Origin: Clostridia bacterium
GTDB lineage: Bacteria > Bacillota > Clostridia > Oscillospirales > CAG-272
Direction: 5' to 3'
Length of the DNA: 64,000 bases
NCBI GenBank assembly: GCA_017503285.1
Contig: JAFVTH010000018.1
Span: 45,919 to 109,918 of the forward strand
Made by a program: the position numbers and the translations under genes. The notes beneath the pieces are model-generated. The model did not search any database and was not told the origin of the DNA. It saw nothing but the letters and a program-made list of their open reading frames with translations. The number at the start of each line of letters is the position of its first letter. Position 1 is the first letter of the stretch. This document shows positions 1 to 8,125 of the stretch, one piece after another.

Positions 1-144
1 TACGGATTTTCAAAGGCGAGTGAGTATGCTACTACACTTAAGTATGTTATCGAAACAGAAACAGTTTCACAGTACAAGCACAAGAAAAAGTCACAAGAAA
101 GCAAGGACACTAAGGCAGAAGGGCCAAAGGACGAAAATAACTAA
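1..144 (+). CDS. C-terminal fragment of an unidentified protein (cut by window edge)
   Basis: Frame 1 is open from the first base to a TAA at 142-144 and would encode the last 47 residues of a protein whose start lies upstream. The tail is very hydrophilic and rich in Lys, Glu, Asp and Ser, typical of a disordered C-terminus, so no family can be recognised. Support for coding is the directly following pair of strong hairpins with T-runs and the absence of another good reading frame. The product is unknown. Confidence 0.5.
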   Translation, partial: YGFSKASEYATTLKYVIETETVSQYKHKKKSQESKDTKAEGPKDENN

Positions 145-148
145 TAAA

Positions 149-176
149 AATCGCCACAGATTGTGGCGATTTTTTG
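149..176 (+). terminator. Rho-independent terminator
   Basis: A 10-bp stem (AATCGCCACA / TGTGGCGATT) with a 3-nt loop is followed by a T-run. It ends transcription of the partial upstream gene. Confidence 0.85.
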
Positions 177-188
177 TTTTAATAGTAA

Positions 189-216
189 AGCCCTCGACAA
201 GCGCTTGTCGAGGGCT
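189..216. terminator. 28-bp perfect palindrome, terminator of the convergent gene pair
   Basis: Positions 189-216 form a perfect palindrome (14 bp each side, no spacer) starting AGCCCTCGAC. On the plus strand it is followed by GTTTTTTTG. It lies between the ends of the partial plus-strand gene and the minus-strand dehydrogenase gene, so it may terminate both directions; the T-run favours the plus direction. Confidence 0.65.
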
Positions 217-249
217 GTTTTTTTGTAAAAATGGCAGGGAGTGTCTGTT

Positions 250-1260
250 TTACGCCATTTTTGCAAGCATTTCCTTAGTAATTTCATACTGGGTTGGCTT
301 GCCTGCAAGTAGGTTTTCAAACTGGTCAACAACAAGCTCTGACATGCGTTGTACCTCGTTTGCTTGGCTACCCGCTATATGTGGTGTCAAAACAACATTT
401 TCCATTGTGTAAAGTGGGCTATCCTGTACAGGCGGCTCCTCAATAGTAACGTCAAGTAGGGCTGTTATATCCTTTCTTTCCTTAAGCACGCTTATCATTT
501 CGTCCTCGCAGATTTGTGCGCCTCTGCCTGTATTAATAAATGTAGCGTATTCCTTCATTTTAGCAAAGTGCTCGCCCTTTATAATACCAACCGTTTGGGG
601 TACATTTGCAAGGTGATTTGATACAACATCACAGTTTTCAAAAATCTCCTCCAAGGTGGCTTTTGTGGCACCCAGTGTCGCAATTTGCTCCTCTGAAAGA
701 AATTTATCAAACACAAAAATGTTAAGCTTATATGGCTTTAGAAGCTCTATAACCTTCTTGCCGATCATACCTGCACCGATAATACCTATTTTTGCATCAT
801 AGTTACCACAATGCTTTTTAGAAACGTCTAATGCCTCGCTGTGCATCTCCGGCTTTACAAGCATTCTTGATGCGTGGAAGAAGCCCTTGTTTGCCAAAAG
901 GATTTGCGCAACCGAATATTCGGCAACAGGAATAGCGTTTGCGGCAAATGCGCTGAAAATTCTAATACCTCTATTTAGCCAATGGTCTGCAAAATATTTT
1001 ACAGAGCCTGCAGCATAGAAAAACGCCTTGCAGCTTGGGAAGAACCTTGCAAAGTCGTCCTTATCCTCGCTACCGCCCGGCATAGACCAGGTGGAAAATA
1101 CATATTCTACGTCCTTAAAGCCATCCGGATTTGCTTCTAAATCCTCTTGACAATATACCTCTGTATCGATGTCAGCCAGCTTTTTTATCCTCTCTTGGCT
1201 TTCCTTTGAATAAACATAGTCAATGTTAGATTTTCTATTTGCCAAATAAATTGCTCTCAT
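250..1260 (-). CDS. D-isomer-specific 2-hydroxyacid dehydrogenase family protein
   Basis: A 336-residue NAD-dependent dehydrogenase of the phosphoglycerate/formate dehydrogenase fold, expected to interconvert a 2-keto acid and a D-2-hydroxy acid in the cytoplasm. Visible are the Rossmann motif GAGMIG at residues 162-167, an acidic residue (D185) at the end of the next strand that favours NAD over NADP, and the catalytic set R246 (INTGRG), E274/E275 and H294 (TPHIAG). I chose the start at 1260 because AGGTGGG lies just upstream; the longer open frame begins in a promoter-like, non-conserved stretch. It is transcribed divergently from the flavoenzyme operon at 1451, suggesting a shared pathway. 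The substrate cannot be deduced from sequence. Confidence 0.85.
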   Translation of the reverse strand: MRAIYLANRKSNIDYVYSKESQERIKKLADIDTEVYCQEDLEANPDGFKDVEYVFSTWSMPGGSEDKDDFARFFPSCKAFFYAAGSVKYFADHWLNRGIRIFSAFAANAIPVAEYSVAQILLANKGFFHASRMLVKPEMHSEALDVSKKHCGNYDAKIGIIGAGMIGKKVIELLKPYKLNIFVFDKFLSEEQIATLGATKATLEEIFENCDVVSNHLANVPQTVGIIKGEHFAKMKEYATFINTGRGAQICEDEMISVLKERKDITALLDVTIEEPPVQDSPLYTMENVVLTPHIAGSQANEVQRMSELVVDQFENLLAGKPTQYEITKEMLAKMA

Positions 1261-1388
1261 TTCTTGCCCACCTATGCTTAGCTTGCGCCTTTTTTCTATG
1301 TTTATTTTTGCACAAATCACTCTATTTGTCAAGGCTTTTACACCTTTTTTTACTTTTAGAAAAAGTAAATGCTTTTTGGCCGTTTTTC

Positions 1389-1417
1389 TTGACAAAGCTT
1401 ACATATTATGGTAACAT
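1389..1417 (+). promoter_or_regulatory. Promoter of the 1451-8097 operon
   Basis: TTGACA at 1389-1394 and TAACAT at 1412-1417 are separated by 17 bp. The start codon at 1451 follows at a normal leader distance with GAGGTG as ribosome binding site. Confidence 0.6.
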
Positions 1418-1450
1418 CATATTAGATATTATATATTATAGAGGTGAATT

Positions 1451-2776
1451 ATGGCATACAATGTTCCACAAAGTAAGGAAGCCTTTCTTCAATTGTGTCA
1501 GGAATCCGGCACTACTTTTCCATATAGCGAGGATATTTCTCCATTAAAGGAAAAAATGGTTATTGCCGGCAAGACTGTACATAACAGAATTGTATATCAA
1601 GCTATGGAGGGCTGCGACGGTACCTTTGACGGTGCACCTGATGAGCTTACAAAAAGAAGATATTTGCGCTTTGCAAGAGGTGGCGCCGGCATTATTTGGT
1701 TTGAGGCTACTGCCGTTATGGGCGAGGGCCGTGCAAATCCACGCCAAATGTACTTAACCAAGAAAACCCAGGACGATTTTAAGAGAATCGTTTGCGATAT
1801 TAAAGAAGAGGGTATAAAGGCAAACGGCTTTGAGCCCGTTGTTATCATTCAGCTGACACACTCGGGCAGATATTCTAAGCCAAAGGGCACTCCTGCTCCG
1901 CTTATTGCTTACAACAACCCTATTTTTGAAAAAGACAACCCTATTGATAAGTCAAGAATTGTGACTGATGACTATCTTGACACTCTTCAAGAGGCACTTA
2001 TTAACGGTGCCGTTTGGGCAAAGGAGCTTGGCTTTGATGGCGCTGATATTAAGAGCTGTCACAGATATCTGCTTAGTGAGCTTCTTTCCGCATATGAGCG
2101 CGAGGGCAAATACGGCGGTAGCTTTGAAAACCGTACAAGAATGCTGACCGGTGCTGTAAAGCAAGCAAAAATCTTAACCGGTAAGGACTTTATTATTACA
2201 TCAAGGCTTAACGTATATGACGGTTTCCCATATCCTTACGGCTTTGCTGTAAGGGAGGGCTGCGGAATTGAGCCTGACTTTACAGAGTCCAAAAGGCTTG
2301 TTAAGCAGCTTGCTTGTGATGGCATTGACCTTGTTGATATGACAATGGGTAACCCATACTTTAACCCACATGTAAACCGTCCATACTCTAAGGGTGGATA
2401 TGAGCCACCGGAGCATCCTATGTTTGGTGTTCAGAGAATGCTTGACGGCATTGGAGAAATCAAGCAGGAGATTAAGGACATACCTGTAATTTCCTCCGGC
2501 ATTTCCTTCCTTGGTGCTGTTAGCGCTAATGTTTGTGCAGGCTACATAAACGAGGGCAAGTTCGATTTTGCCGGCTACGGAAGACAGACCCTTGCATACC
2601 CCGACTGTGCCAACGCAATTACAAGCGGGGACAATCTTGACCCTAAGAAGCTTTGTATTTGCTGCAGCAAATGTACTGAAATTATGAGAAAGCCGGGTGG
2701 TACACCGGGCTGTGTTATCCGTGACAATGAAGTTTATGCACCTCTTTATAAGAAATTTGTTTTAGGTAAGGAGTAA
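1451..2776 (+). CDS. NADH:flavin oxidoreductase, old yellow enzyme / enoate-reductase-like, with C-terminal Cys cluster
   Basis: A 441-residue FMN TIM-barrel enzyme of the old yellow enzyme family. Family landmarks include the substrate-binding LTHSGR (H137) and the run from DGADIKSCHRYL to GGSFENRTR (residues about 197-230). Beyond the barrel are cysteines at about 402, 405, 408 and 421 in a CxxCxxC-x12-C arrangement, resembling the [4Fe-4S] site of 2,4-dienoyl-CoA reductase and 2-enoate reductase, but the FAD/NAD domains that normally follow are absent. In the known families the cluster passes electrons to FMN, so a separate partner is needed; the flavoprotein encoded at 3548 is a candidate (inference). 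First gene of a five-gene operon; the next gene starts 3 bp after its stop. Confidence 0.85.
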   Translation: MAYNVPQSKEAFLQLCQESGTTFPYSEDISPLKEKMVIAGKTVHNRIVYQAMEGCDGTFDGAPDELTKRRYLRFARGGAGIIWFEATAVMGEGRANPRQMYLTKKTQDDFKRIVCDIKEEGIKANGFEPVVIIQLTHSGRYSKPKGTPAPLIAYNNPIFEKDNPIDKSRIVTDDYLDTLQEALINGAVWAKELGFDGADIKSCHRYLLSELLSAYEREGKYGGSFENRTRMLTGAVKQAKILTGKDFIITSRLNVYDGFPYPYGFAVREGCGIEPDFTESKRLVKQLACDGIDLVDMTMGNPYFNPHVNRPYSKGGYEPPEHPMFGVQRMLDGIGEIKQEIKDIPVISSGISFLGAVSANVCAGYINEGKFDFAGYGRQTLAYPDCANAITSGDNLDPKKLCICCSKCTEIMRKPGGTPGCVIRDNEVYAPLYKKFVLGKE

Positions 2777-2779
2777 TTT

Positions 2780-3535
2780 ATGAAAAAGGTTGCTATTATT
2801 ACAGGCGCTGCCGGCGGTATCGGCTACGCAACTGTTGAAAAATTTAACAAAGAGGGCTACAGCGTTGTAGCTATGGATATTTTGAACAGCGATAAGGTTG
2901 CAGAAAAGTTTGCAGGCATGGAGGACCTTGTATATGTAAAGGGTAACCTTGCCTCCGGCGAGGACAGAGCTAACCTTGTTAACTCTGCTCTTAAGGAATT
3001 TGGCAGGATTGACGTGCTTGTTAACGTTGCCGGCGTTGCTCCAAAGGTAAGAAACGACATTCTTGAAATGACCGAGGAAAGCTACGACTTTGTTATGGAT
3101 ATTAACACAAAGGGTACTCTTTTCCTAACACAGCTTTGCGCCAACCAAATGATTAAGCAAGAGAGTGAAAACGGCATTAAGGGCTATATTGTAAACGTTT
3201 CCTCCTGCTCTGCTTATACATCATCCACAAGCCGTGGCGAATATTGTATTTCCAAGGCAGGCGCTACTATGATAACAAAGCTTTTTGCTGACAGACTTGC
3301 GTCCGAGGGCATTACAGTTAACGAAATTTGCCCCGGTATTATTGCAACAGGTATGACAGAAAAGGTTAAGGAAAAATACGACAATCTTATTGCCGGTGGT
3401 CTTGTTCCACTTGGCAGATGGGGGCTTCCCGAGGACTGTGCAAACGCAATTTACACCCTTTCCTCCGGTATGCTTGGCTACACAACCGGTCAATCAATTA
3501 TTGTTGACGGTGGTATGCACATCCAAAGATTATAA
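2780..3535 (+). CDS. SDR family NAD(P)-dependent oxidoreductase
   Basis: A classical short-chain dehydrogenase/reductase of 251 residues, close to the usual family length. The cofactor motif TGAAGGIG is at residues 8-15, the structural NVAG at 82-85, and the catalytic residues N109, S142, Y155 and K159 (YCISK) are all present. The C-terminus has the usual VDGGM-type ending. D33 after the second strand favours NAD. It sits 3 bp after the flavoenzyme and 12 bp before the FAD protein, so it is co-translated with them. Possible substrates include a keto-deoxy sugar acid (KduD-like) or a steroid-like ketone; sequence alone does not decide. Confidence 0.9.
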   Translation: MKKVAIITGAAGGIGYATVEKFNKEGYSVVAMDILNSDKVAEKFAGMEDLVYVKGNLASGEDRANLVNSALKEFGRIDVLVNVAGVAPKVRNDILEMTEESYDFVMDINTKGTLFLTQLCANQMIKQESENGIKGYIVNVSSCSAYTSSTSRGEYCISKAGATMITKLFADRLASEGITVNEICPGIIATGMTEKVKEKYDNLIAGGLVPLGRWGLPEDCANAIYTLSSGMLGYTTGQSIIVDGGMHIQRL

Positions 3536-3547
3536 TTAGGAGCTTTT

Positions 3548-5509
3548 ATGACTGAAACAACTGTTAAATATAATGGCGTAAGCGTTAAAACGGTTAAGCT
3601 AAATACCGTTATTGTTGGTACAGGTGCTGCCGGCTACAATGCGGCGCTCCGTCTTAGCGACTACGGCATTAAGGATATTGCTATTGTTACAGAGGGTGTT
3701 AATATGGGTACATCTCGTAACACCGGCTCTGACAAGCAGACCTACTATAAAATGAACCTTTGCGCTGACTATCCGGACTCTCCAAGGGCTATGGCACAGG
3801 ATTTCTTTAACGGAAAATGCGTTGACGGCGATATTGCATATGCCGAGGCTGCCCTTTCCGTGCCTTGCTTTTTGCACCTTTGCGAGCTTGGTGTTGAGTT
3901 CCCTGTCAACCGTTATGGCGAGTATGTTGGCTACAAAACCGACCACGACCCGAGGGCAAGGGCAACCAGCGTTGGTCCTCTTACATCAAAGATGATGACC
4001 GAGTGCCTTGAAAAAGAGGTTAATCGTCGTGAAATTAAAATTTACGACAAGCTACAGGTTATAGAATTTATCAAAAATGATAATACCTGTGTAGGAATTT
4101 TGTGTCTTAACAAAGCATCTACAGGGGAAAATGACCGTTTTGTTTTATTCAATGCAGAAAACACAATAACAGCAACAGGCGGCCCTGCCGGTATTTACTC
4201 TAACACAGTTTATCCGCTAGGTCATCACGGTGCGTCCGGTGTTGCATTTGAGGCCGGAGTTAAGGGTAAAAACCTTACAGAATGGCAATATGGTCTTGCC
4301 TCCGTTGCACCGCGCTGGAATGTTTCCGGTACATATATGCAGGTTCTGCCTCGCTTTGTTTCCGTTGATGAAAACGGCAACGAGTATGAGTTTTTGAACG
4401 AATACTTTGATGATATCGGCACTTGCCTTTCCAAGGTATTCAGAAAGGGCTATGAGTGGCCCTTTGACTGCAAGAAGGTGCTTGGCGGCTCATCTATTAT
4501 TGACCTTTTGGTTTTCCGTGAAAATGTAATTAAGAAAAGAAGGGTTTATTTGGATTTCAGAAAAAATCCATATGGACTTGAAAATCTCCCTTACGACAAG
4601 CTTGATAATGAGGCAAGGGAGTATCTTGAAAACGCGCACGCATGCTTTGGCACACCGCTTGCAAGGCTACAATTTATGAACATGCCTGCATACGACCTAT
4701 ATCTTTCTAAGGGCGTTGACCTTGAGAAGGAAATGCTTGAAATTGCGCTTTGCGCGCAGCATAACAACGGCGGACTTGATATTGATATGTGGTGGCAAAC
4801 CAACATCCCTCACCTTTTTGCTTGTGGCGAGGTAGCCGGTAGCCATGGCGTTTACAGACCGGGCGGCAGCGCACTTAATGCAGGTCAGGTTGGCTCTATG
4901 AGATGCGCACAATACATTTCCAAGCACAAGGAAAACCCTCTTGCTGACGAAAAAAGCTTTGGGGACGTGGCTGAAAATGCAGTTTTGAAGCATCTTAATA
5001 TCACAAACAGCATTCTTGGAAGCGAGTATAATGCAAGTGCTTTATTAGAGAAATATCAAATGCTTATGGACCAGGTTGCCGGACCTATAAGAAACGCATC
5101 ACGCTTTGATGATGCAGAAAAGGAATTTTCAGCTATGCTTGACAGCTTTAACAGCATTGTTAAGGTTGACAAGGAGCATAAGCTATGGCAGGCATATCGC
5201 CTAAGAGATGCCCTTATTGGTCAAATGGTATACATTTGCGCTATGAAGACCTATGTGCTTGCCGGCGGAAAATCCCGTGGCTCTGCTATTTATACCTCTA
5301 AAAACGGCACAGCACCAGAGAAAATGGATGACAGCTTCCGTTTTGAGCTTGATGACGGTGGGCTTAACGATGTTGTTTTTGAAATTACATATTGTGCTGA
5401 CCTTGACGGTATGGGCGGTGGATCACGTCCGGTTAGACCTTTACCTGAGGGTGGCGGATTTTTTGAAAACGTTTGGCGTGAATATAGAGAAAACAAGAAT
5501 ATATATTAA
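3548..5509 (+). CDS. FAD-dependent oxidoreductase, fumarate reductase/aspartate oxidase flavoprotein family
   Basis: A 653-residue flavoprotein. The N-terminal dinucleotide-binding motif VIVGTGAAGYNAAL is at residues 21-34, and a second FAD-binding region near residues 420-455 reads HLFACGEVAGSHG then RPGGSALNAGQ, as in succinate dehydrogenase/fumarate reductase flavoproteins. No heme, FMN or export signal is seen, so it should act in the cytoplasm with an external electron donor or acceptor. It follows the OYE-like protein and SDR genes in one operon, and such soluble flavoproteins can reduce an activated C=C bond or oxidise a C-C bond next to a carboxylate. The partner and substrate are inferred, not shown. 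Confidence 0.8.
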   Translation: MTETTVKYNGVSVKTVKLNTVIVGTGAAGYNAALRLSDYGIKDIAIVTEGVNMGTSRNTGSDKQTYYKMNLCADYPDSPRAMAQDFFNGKCVDGDIAYAEAALSVPCFLHLCELGVEFPVNRYGEYVGYKTDHDPRARATSVGPLTSKMMTECLEKEVNRREIKIYDKLQVIEFIKNDNTCVGILCLNKASTGENDRFVLFNAENTITATGGPAGIYSNTVYPLGHHGASGVAFEAGVKGKNLTEWQYGLASVAPRWNVSGTYMQVLPRFVSVDENGNEYEFLNEYFDDIGTCLSKVFRKGYEWPFDCKKVLGGSSIIDLLVFRENVIKKRRVYLDFRKNPYGLENLPYDKLDNEAREYLENAHACFGTPLARLQFMNMPAYDLYLSKGVDLEKEMLEIALCAQHNNGGLDIDMWWQTNIPHLFACGEVAGSHGVYRPGGSALNAGQVGSMRCAQYISKHKENPLADEKSFGDVAENAVLKHLNITNSILGSEYNASALLEKYQMLMDQVAGPIRNASRFDDAEKEFSAMLDSFNSIVKVDKEHKLWQAYRLRDALIGQMVYICAMKTYVLAGGKSRGSAIYTSKNGTAPEKMDDSFRFELDDGGLNDVVFEITYCADLDGMGGGSRPVRPLPEGGGFFENVWREYRENKNIY

Positions 5510-5518
5510 AGCAGGCAT

Positions 5519-5553
5519 TGAGCTTGGTGGCCCTTGCTGCCAAGCTCATATTT
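5519..5553 (+). terminator. Intra-operon hairpin, possible attenuator
   Basis: TGAGCTTGG at 5519-5527 pairs with CCAAGCTCA at 5540-5548, followed by a short T-rich run. It separates the first three genes of the operon from the last two, so it may lower downstream expression. A ribosome binding site (TTTAGGAG) precedes the next gene at 5615. Confidence 0.55.
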
Positions 5554-5614
5554 TTAGCATTTTGTGTCAAATTCAGACACAGGGGGCGCGTTTTTTGCCC
5601 TTTAGGAGAAAAAT

Positions 5615-6409
5615 ATGAAAACAGGCTTAGTTTCTATTTCATTTAGAAAAAAGACCATTACAGAGCTAATAAAAGCCACAAAGGAAGCAGGGCTTGAGTA
5701 TATCGAGTGGGGTGGCGATGTCCATGTACCCATGGGAAAAACACGCTATGCAAAGGCTGTGCGCAGACAAATGCACGGCTATGGGCTTAAGAGTGGATCA
5801 TACGGCTCTTATTTCGGCTTTATGTACCATTGTGACGAGAACTACCCTTTGCCATTTAAGAAGGTTCTTAAAACTGCAAAAAGGCTTAGCGCAAAAACCG
5901 TTAGAGTTTGGCTGGGCTGGCCTAACTGCGGCTGCAAAAAGGGCTGTGACCAATATATTTGCAAAAAGGGCTACGACCGTGCTGTAAGAATAGCAAGAGA
6001 GCTTTGCGACCGGGCAAATGATGAGGGGCTTACCCTTTCTATTGAGTGCCATTTTAAGACTCTTACAGATGATTACCACGACACGCTTAAGTTTATTGAG
6101 GATGTTGGCAGAGATAATCTAAGGCTTTATTGGCAACCAAACCACGCAAAATCCTTTGAATATAACAAGGAAGCGCTTACTGCCCTTTTGCCTTACATTA
6201 CAAATGTGCATGTATTTAACTGGGACGCCGCAGGCAAAAAGTATCCTCTTAGTGAGGGGGCTGACCAATGGCGTGAATACCTAAAAATTCTCAATGATGA
6301 AAACTCAAGTGAGCGCATATGCTTTCTTGAATTTATGCCGGACGGAGAGCTTGACTCACTAAAGGCAGAGGCAAAGACATTAAAAGATTTAATAGGAGAG
6401 CTGAAATGA
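5615..6409 (+). CDS. Sugar phosphate isomerase/epimerase family TIM-barrel protein
   Basis: A 264-residue protein of the xylose-isomerase-like / AP endonuclease 2 superfamily. Typical elements are the start strand MKTGLVSISF, the YIEWGGDVHV strand near residue 30, LSIECHFKT near residue 147 and the RLYWQPNH strand near residue 172, which carry metal-binding Glu, His and Asn side chains in this fold. Such enzymes isomerise or epimerise sugars or inositols, or act as C-glycoside and keto-glycoside cleaving subunits. It overlaps the next gene by 4 bp (ATGA), so translation of both is coupled and a joint role in sugar or uronate processing is likely. The exact reaction is not known. Confidence 0.8.
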   Translation: MKTGLVSISFRKKTITELIKATKEAGLEYIEWGGDVHVPMGKTRYAKAVRRQMHGYGLKSGSYGSYFGFMYHCDENYPLPFKKVLKTAKRLSAKTVRVWLGWPNCGCKKGCDQYICKKGYDRAVRIARELCDRANDEGLTLSIECHFKTLTDDYHDTLKFIEDVGRDNLRLYWQPNHAKSFEYNKEALTALLPYITNVHVFNWDAAGKKYPLSEGADQWREYLKILNDENSSERICFLEFMPDGELDSLKAEAKTLKDLIGELK

Positions 6410-8097
6410 ATCTACTTGGAAAAGCAGCCGACCCAAAATTTTGGGCAGAGCTAAAGAATAAGCCAGAATATCAGTTTATTATTGATGCAGTTTTGAAGGA
6501 TTATGACGAATGCTGCATTGGAGAGATTGAAACAACAAAGTTTTCAAAGTTCCGTCTTTTCCGTGACAAGGGAGATAGAACCACATACCAAAAGACGTTT
6601 TTCGCACGTCAGCACAGGCTTTACGTAATGGCACTTATGTGCCTACTCTATCCTGAAAACGAGGAGCATTTAGAGCTTTTACAGGACACAATTTGGGAAA
6701 TTTGCGACCAGTATGTTTGGGCGCTCCCTGCTCATATCGAAAACATCGAGGAGCATAATAATTGTGAGCTTGACCTTGATGCAACCTCGATGTCCTACGG
6801 CCTTGCTATGATTAAGGTTATGCTAAATGACAGGCTACACCCTCTTATCAAGGCAAGAATTGACTACGAAATTAACAGGCGACTGATTGAGCCATTCTTT
6901 GCAAAGCGTTGGCATTGGGAATACAGGCAAAACAACTGGACAGCGGTTTGCGCCGGCTCTGTTGGCTGTACCATTATGCTTAACCGTCCGGAGCTTTTTG
7001 AAAAGGCAAAGGACCGTCTTAACGAGGATATGGCAAGCTATATAGCCTCTTACAAGGACGATGGCGTTTGCGTTGAGGGCGCCGGCTATTGGAGCTACGG
7101 CTTTGGTTACTATATGGAATATGCAAATATGCTAAAGATTTTTACAAATGGCGAGTGTGATTTGACCGCCGACCCTAAAATTCTTAACATTTCCACCTTC
7201 CTACAAAAGCTTTTCCTTGACAAGGATGTTATTGTAAACTATGGCGACTGCGGTGCAGGCACAGATGTTAAGGTGCCATCCGGCTTTATGTTTGGGCTTA
7301 AGGCTATTTATGGCGACAAGCTGGAGCTACCTCCCTTTGAGCGACTTGCTACACAGTGCCACTACTTCCCGTTTCTTTTGAAAGCATTTACCTGCTACGA
7401 CAAATCATTTGTAGCTAAGGATATTTCGAATAATGCCACATACTACATGGGCGACTGCGGTTGGTTTACAAAAAGGACACCAAAATACGGCTTTTCTGCC
7501 CGTGGCGGATGTAACGGTGAAAGCCACAACCACAACGACGTTGGCTCCTTTATTTTGTCTGTTGACAACGACCAACTCATTGTTGATATGGGTGGCAGAC
7601 CCTACACAAGACAATATTTCGAGCATGAAACAAGATATACTTTTCTTGAAACCTCATCAAGAGGTCACAACGTGCCGATTATCAACGGTAAATATCAAGC
7701 AAATATTCCGGAGGCGTACCCAACAACAAGCTATGAAAACGGCGTGTTCTCTGTTGACTTTAGAGTTGCTTATGACGCGCCTGAGGTAACTAAGCTTGTG
7801 CGCAATTATAAGCCTGAGGAGTCAAGAATTACCGTTACTGATATTTTCGAGGGTGTAAGCACTCTTACCGAAAGGCTTATTTCCTATGTTAAGCCAGAGA
7901 TTGGTCAAGGCTTTGTAAAAATCGGAAAAGCTACCATTCTTTTCGATTCCACCCTTGCAAATGCGTCCTTTAGCGAGGATATACACGCAACTGATCTTTA
8001 TGAAAACGGTGAGCTTAAAAACGGCACGACCGTTTACCTAACCGACATCACTGTAAAAGAGCCTAAGGACCTCTTTGAATTTGTAATTGAAATATAA
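6406..8097 (+). CDS. Heparinase II/III family protein, cytoplasmic
   Basis: A 563-residue protein with an N-terminal alpha/alpha-toroid (about residues 1-330, with NNWTAVCAGS and DGVCVEGAGYWSYG) and a C-terminal beta-sandwich beginning at the family signature GESHNHNDVGSF. In characterised relatives (heparinase II, oligo-alginate lyases) this region holds the metal-linked His/Asn residues and the enzyme breaks uronic-acid glycosidic bonds by beta-elimination, leaving an unsaturated uronate. There is no signal peptide, so it should act on imported oligosaccharides. It ends the operon; unsaturated uronate would be a plausible substrate for the reductases upstream (inference). The polysaccharide target is unknown. 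Confidence 0.85.
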   Translation: MNLLGKAADPKFWAELKNKPEYQFIIDAVLKDYDECCIGEIETTKFSKFRLFRDKGDRTTYQKTFFARQHRLYVMALMCLLYPENEEHLELLQDTIWEICDQYVWALPAHIENIEEHNNCELDLDATSMSYGLAMIKVMLNDRLHPLIKARIDYEINRRLIEPFFAKRWHWEYRQNNWTAVCAGSVGCTIMLNRPELFEKAKDRLNEDMASYIASYKDDGVCVEGAGYWSYGFGYYMEYANMLKIFTNGECDLTADPKILNISTFLQKLFLDKDVIVNYGDCGAGTDVKVPSGFMFGLKAIYGDKLELPPFERLATQCHYFPFLLKAFTCYDKSFVAKDISNNATYYMGDCGWFTKRTPKYGFSARGGCNGESHNHNDVGSFILSVDNDQLIVDMGGRPYTRQYFEHETRYTFLETSSRGHNVPIINGKYQANIPEAYPTTSYENGVFSVDFRVAYDAPEVTKLVRNYKPEESRITVTDIFEGVSTLTERLISYVKPEIGQGFVKIGKATILFDSTLANASFSEDIHATDLYENGELKNGTTVYLTDITVKEPKDLFEFVIEI

Positions 8098-8100
8098 AAA

Positions 8101-8125
8101 AAGGAGCCAATCGGCTCCTTTTTAT
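8101..8125. terminator. Bidirectional terminator between convergent genes
   Basis: AAGGAGCC and GGCTCCTT form an 8-bp stem with a 4-nt loop at 8101-8120, with A-run before and T-run after. It serves the heparinase-like gene and the minus-strand lipid kinase. Confidence 0.85.

Noticed and set aside
250-1395. Longer form of the 2-hydroxyacid dehydrogenase starting at 1395
   Set aside because: The extra 45 codons overlap promoter-like sequence, lack conservation-like composition, and a good ribosome binding site precedes 1260.
5521-5614. Separate small gene between the FAD protein and the isomerase-like gene
   Set aside because: The gap holds only a hairpin and the ribosome binding site; open frames there are short and unsupported.
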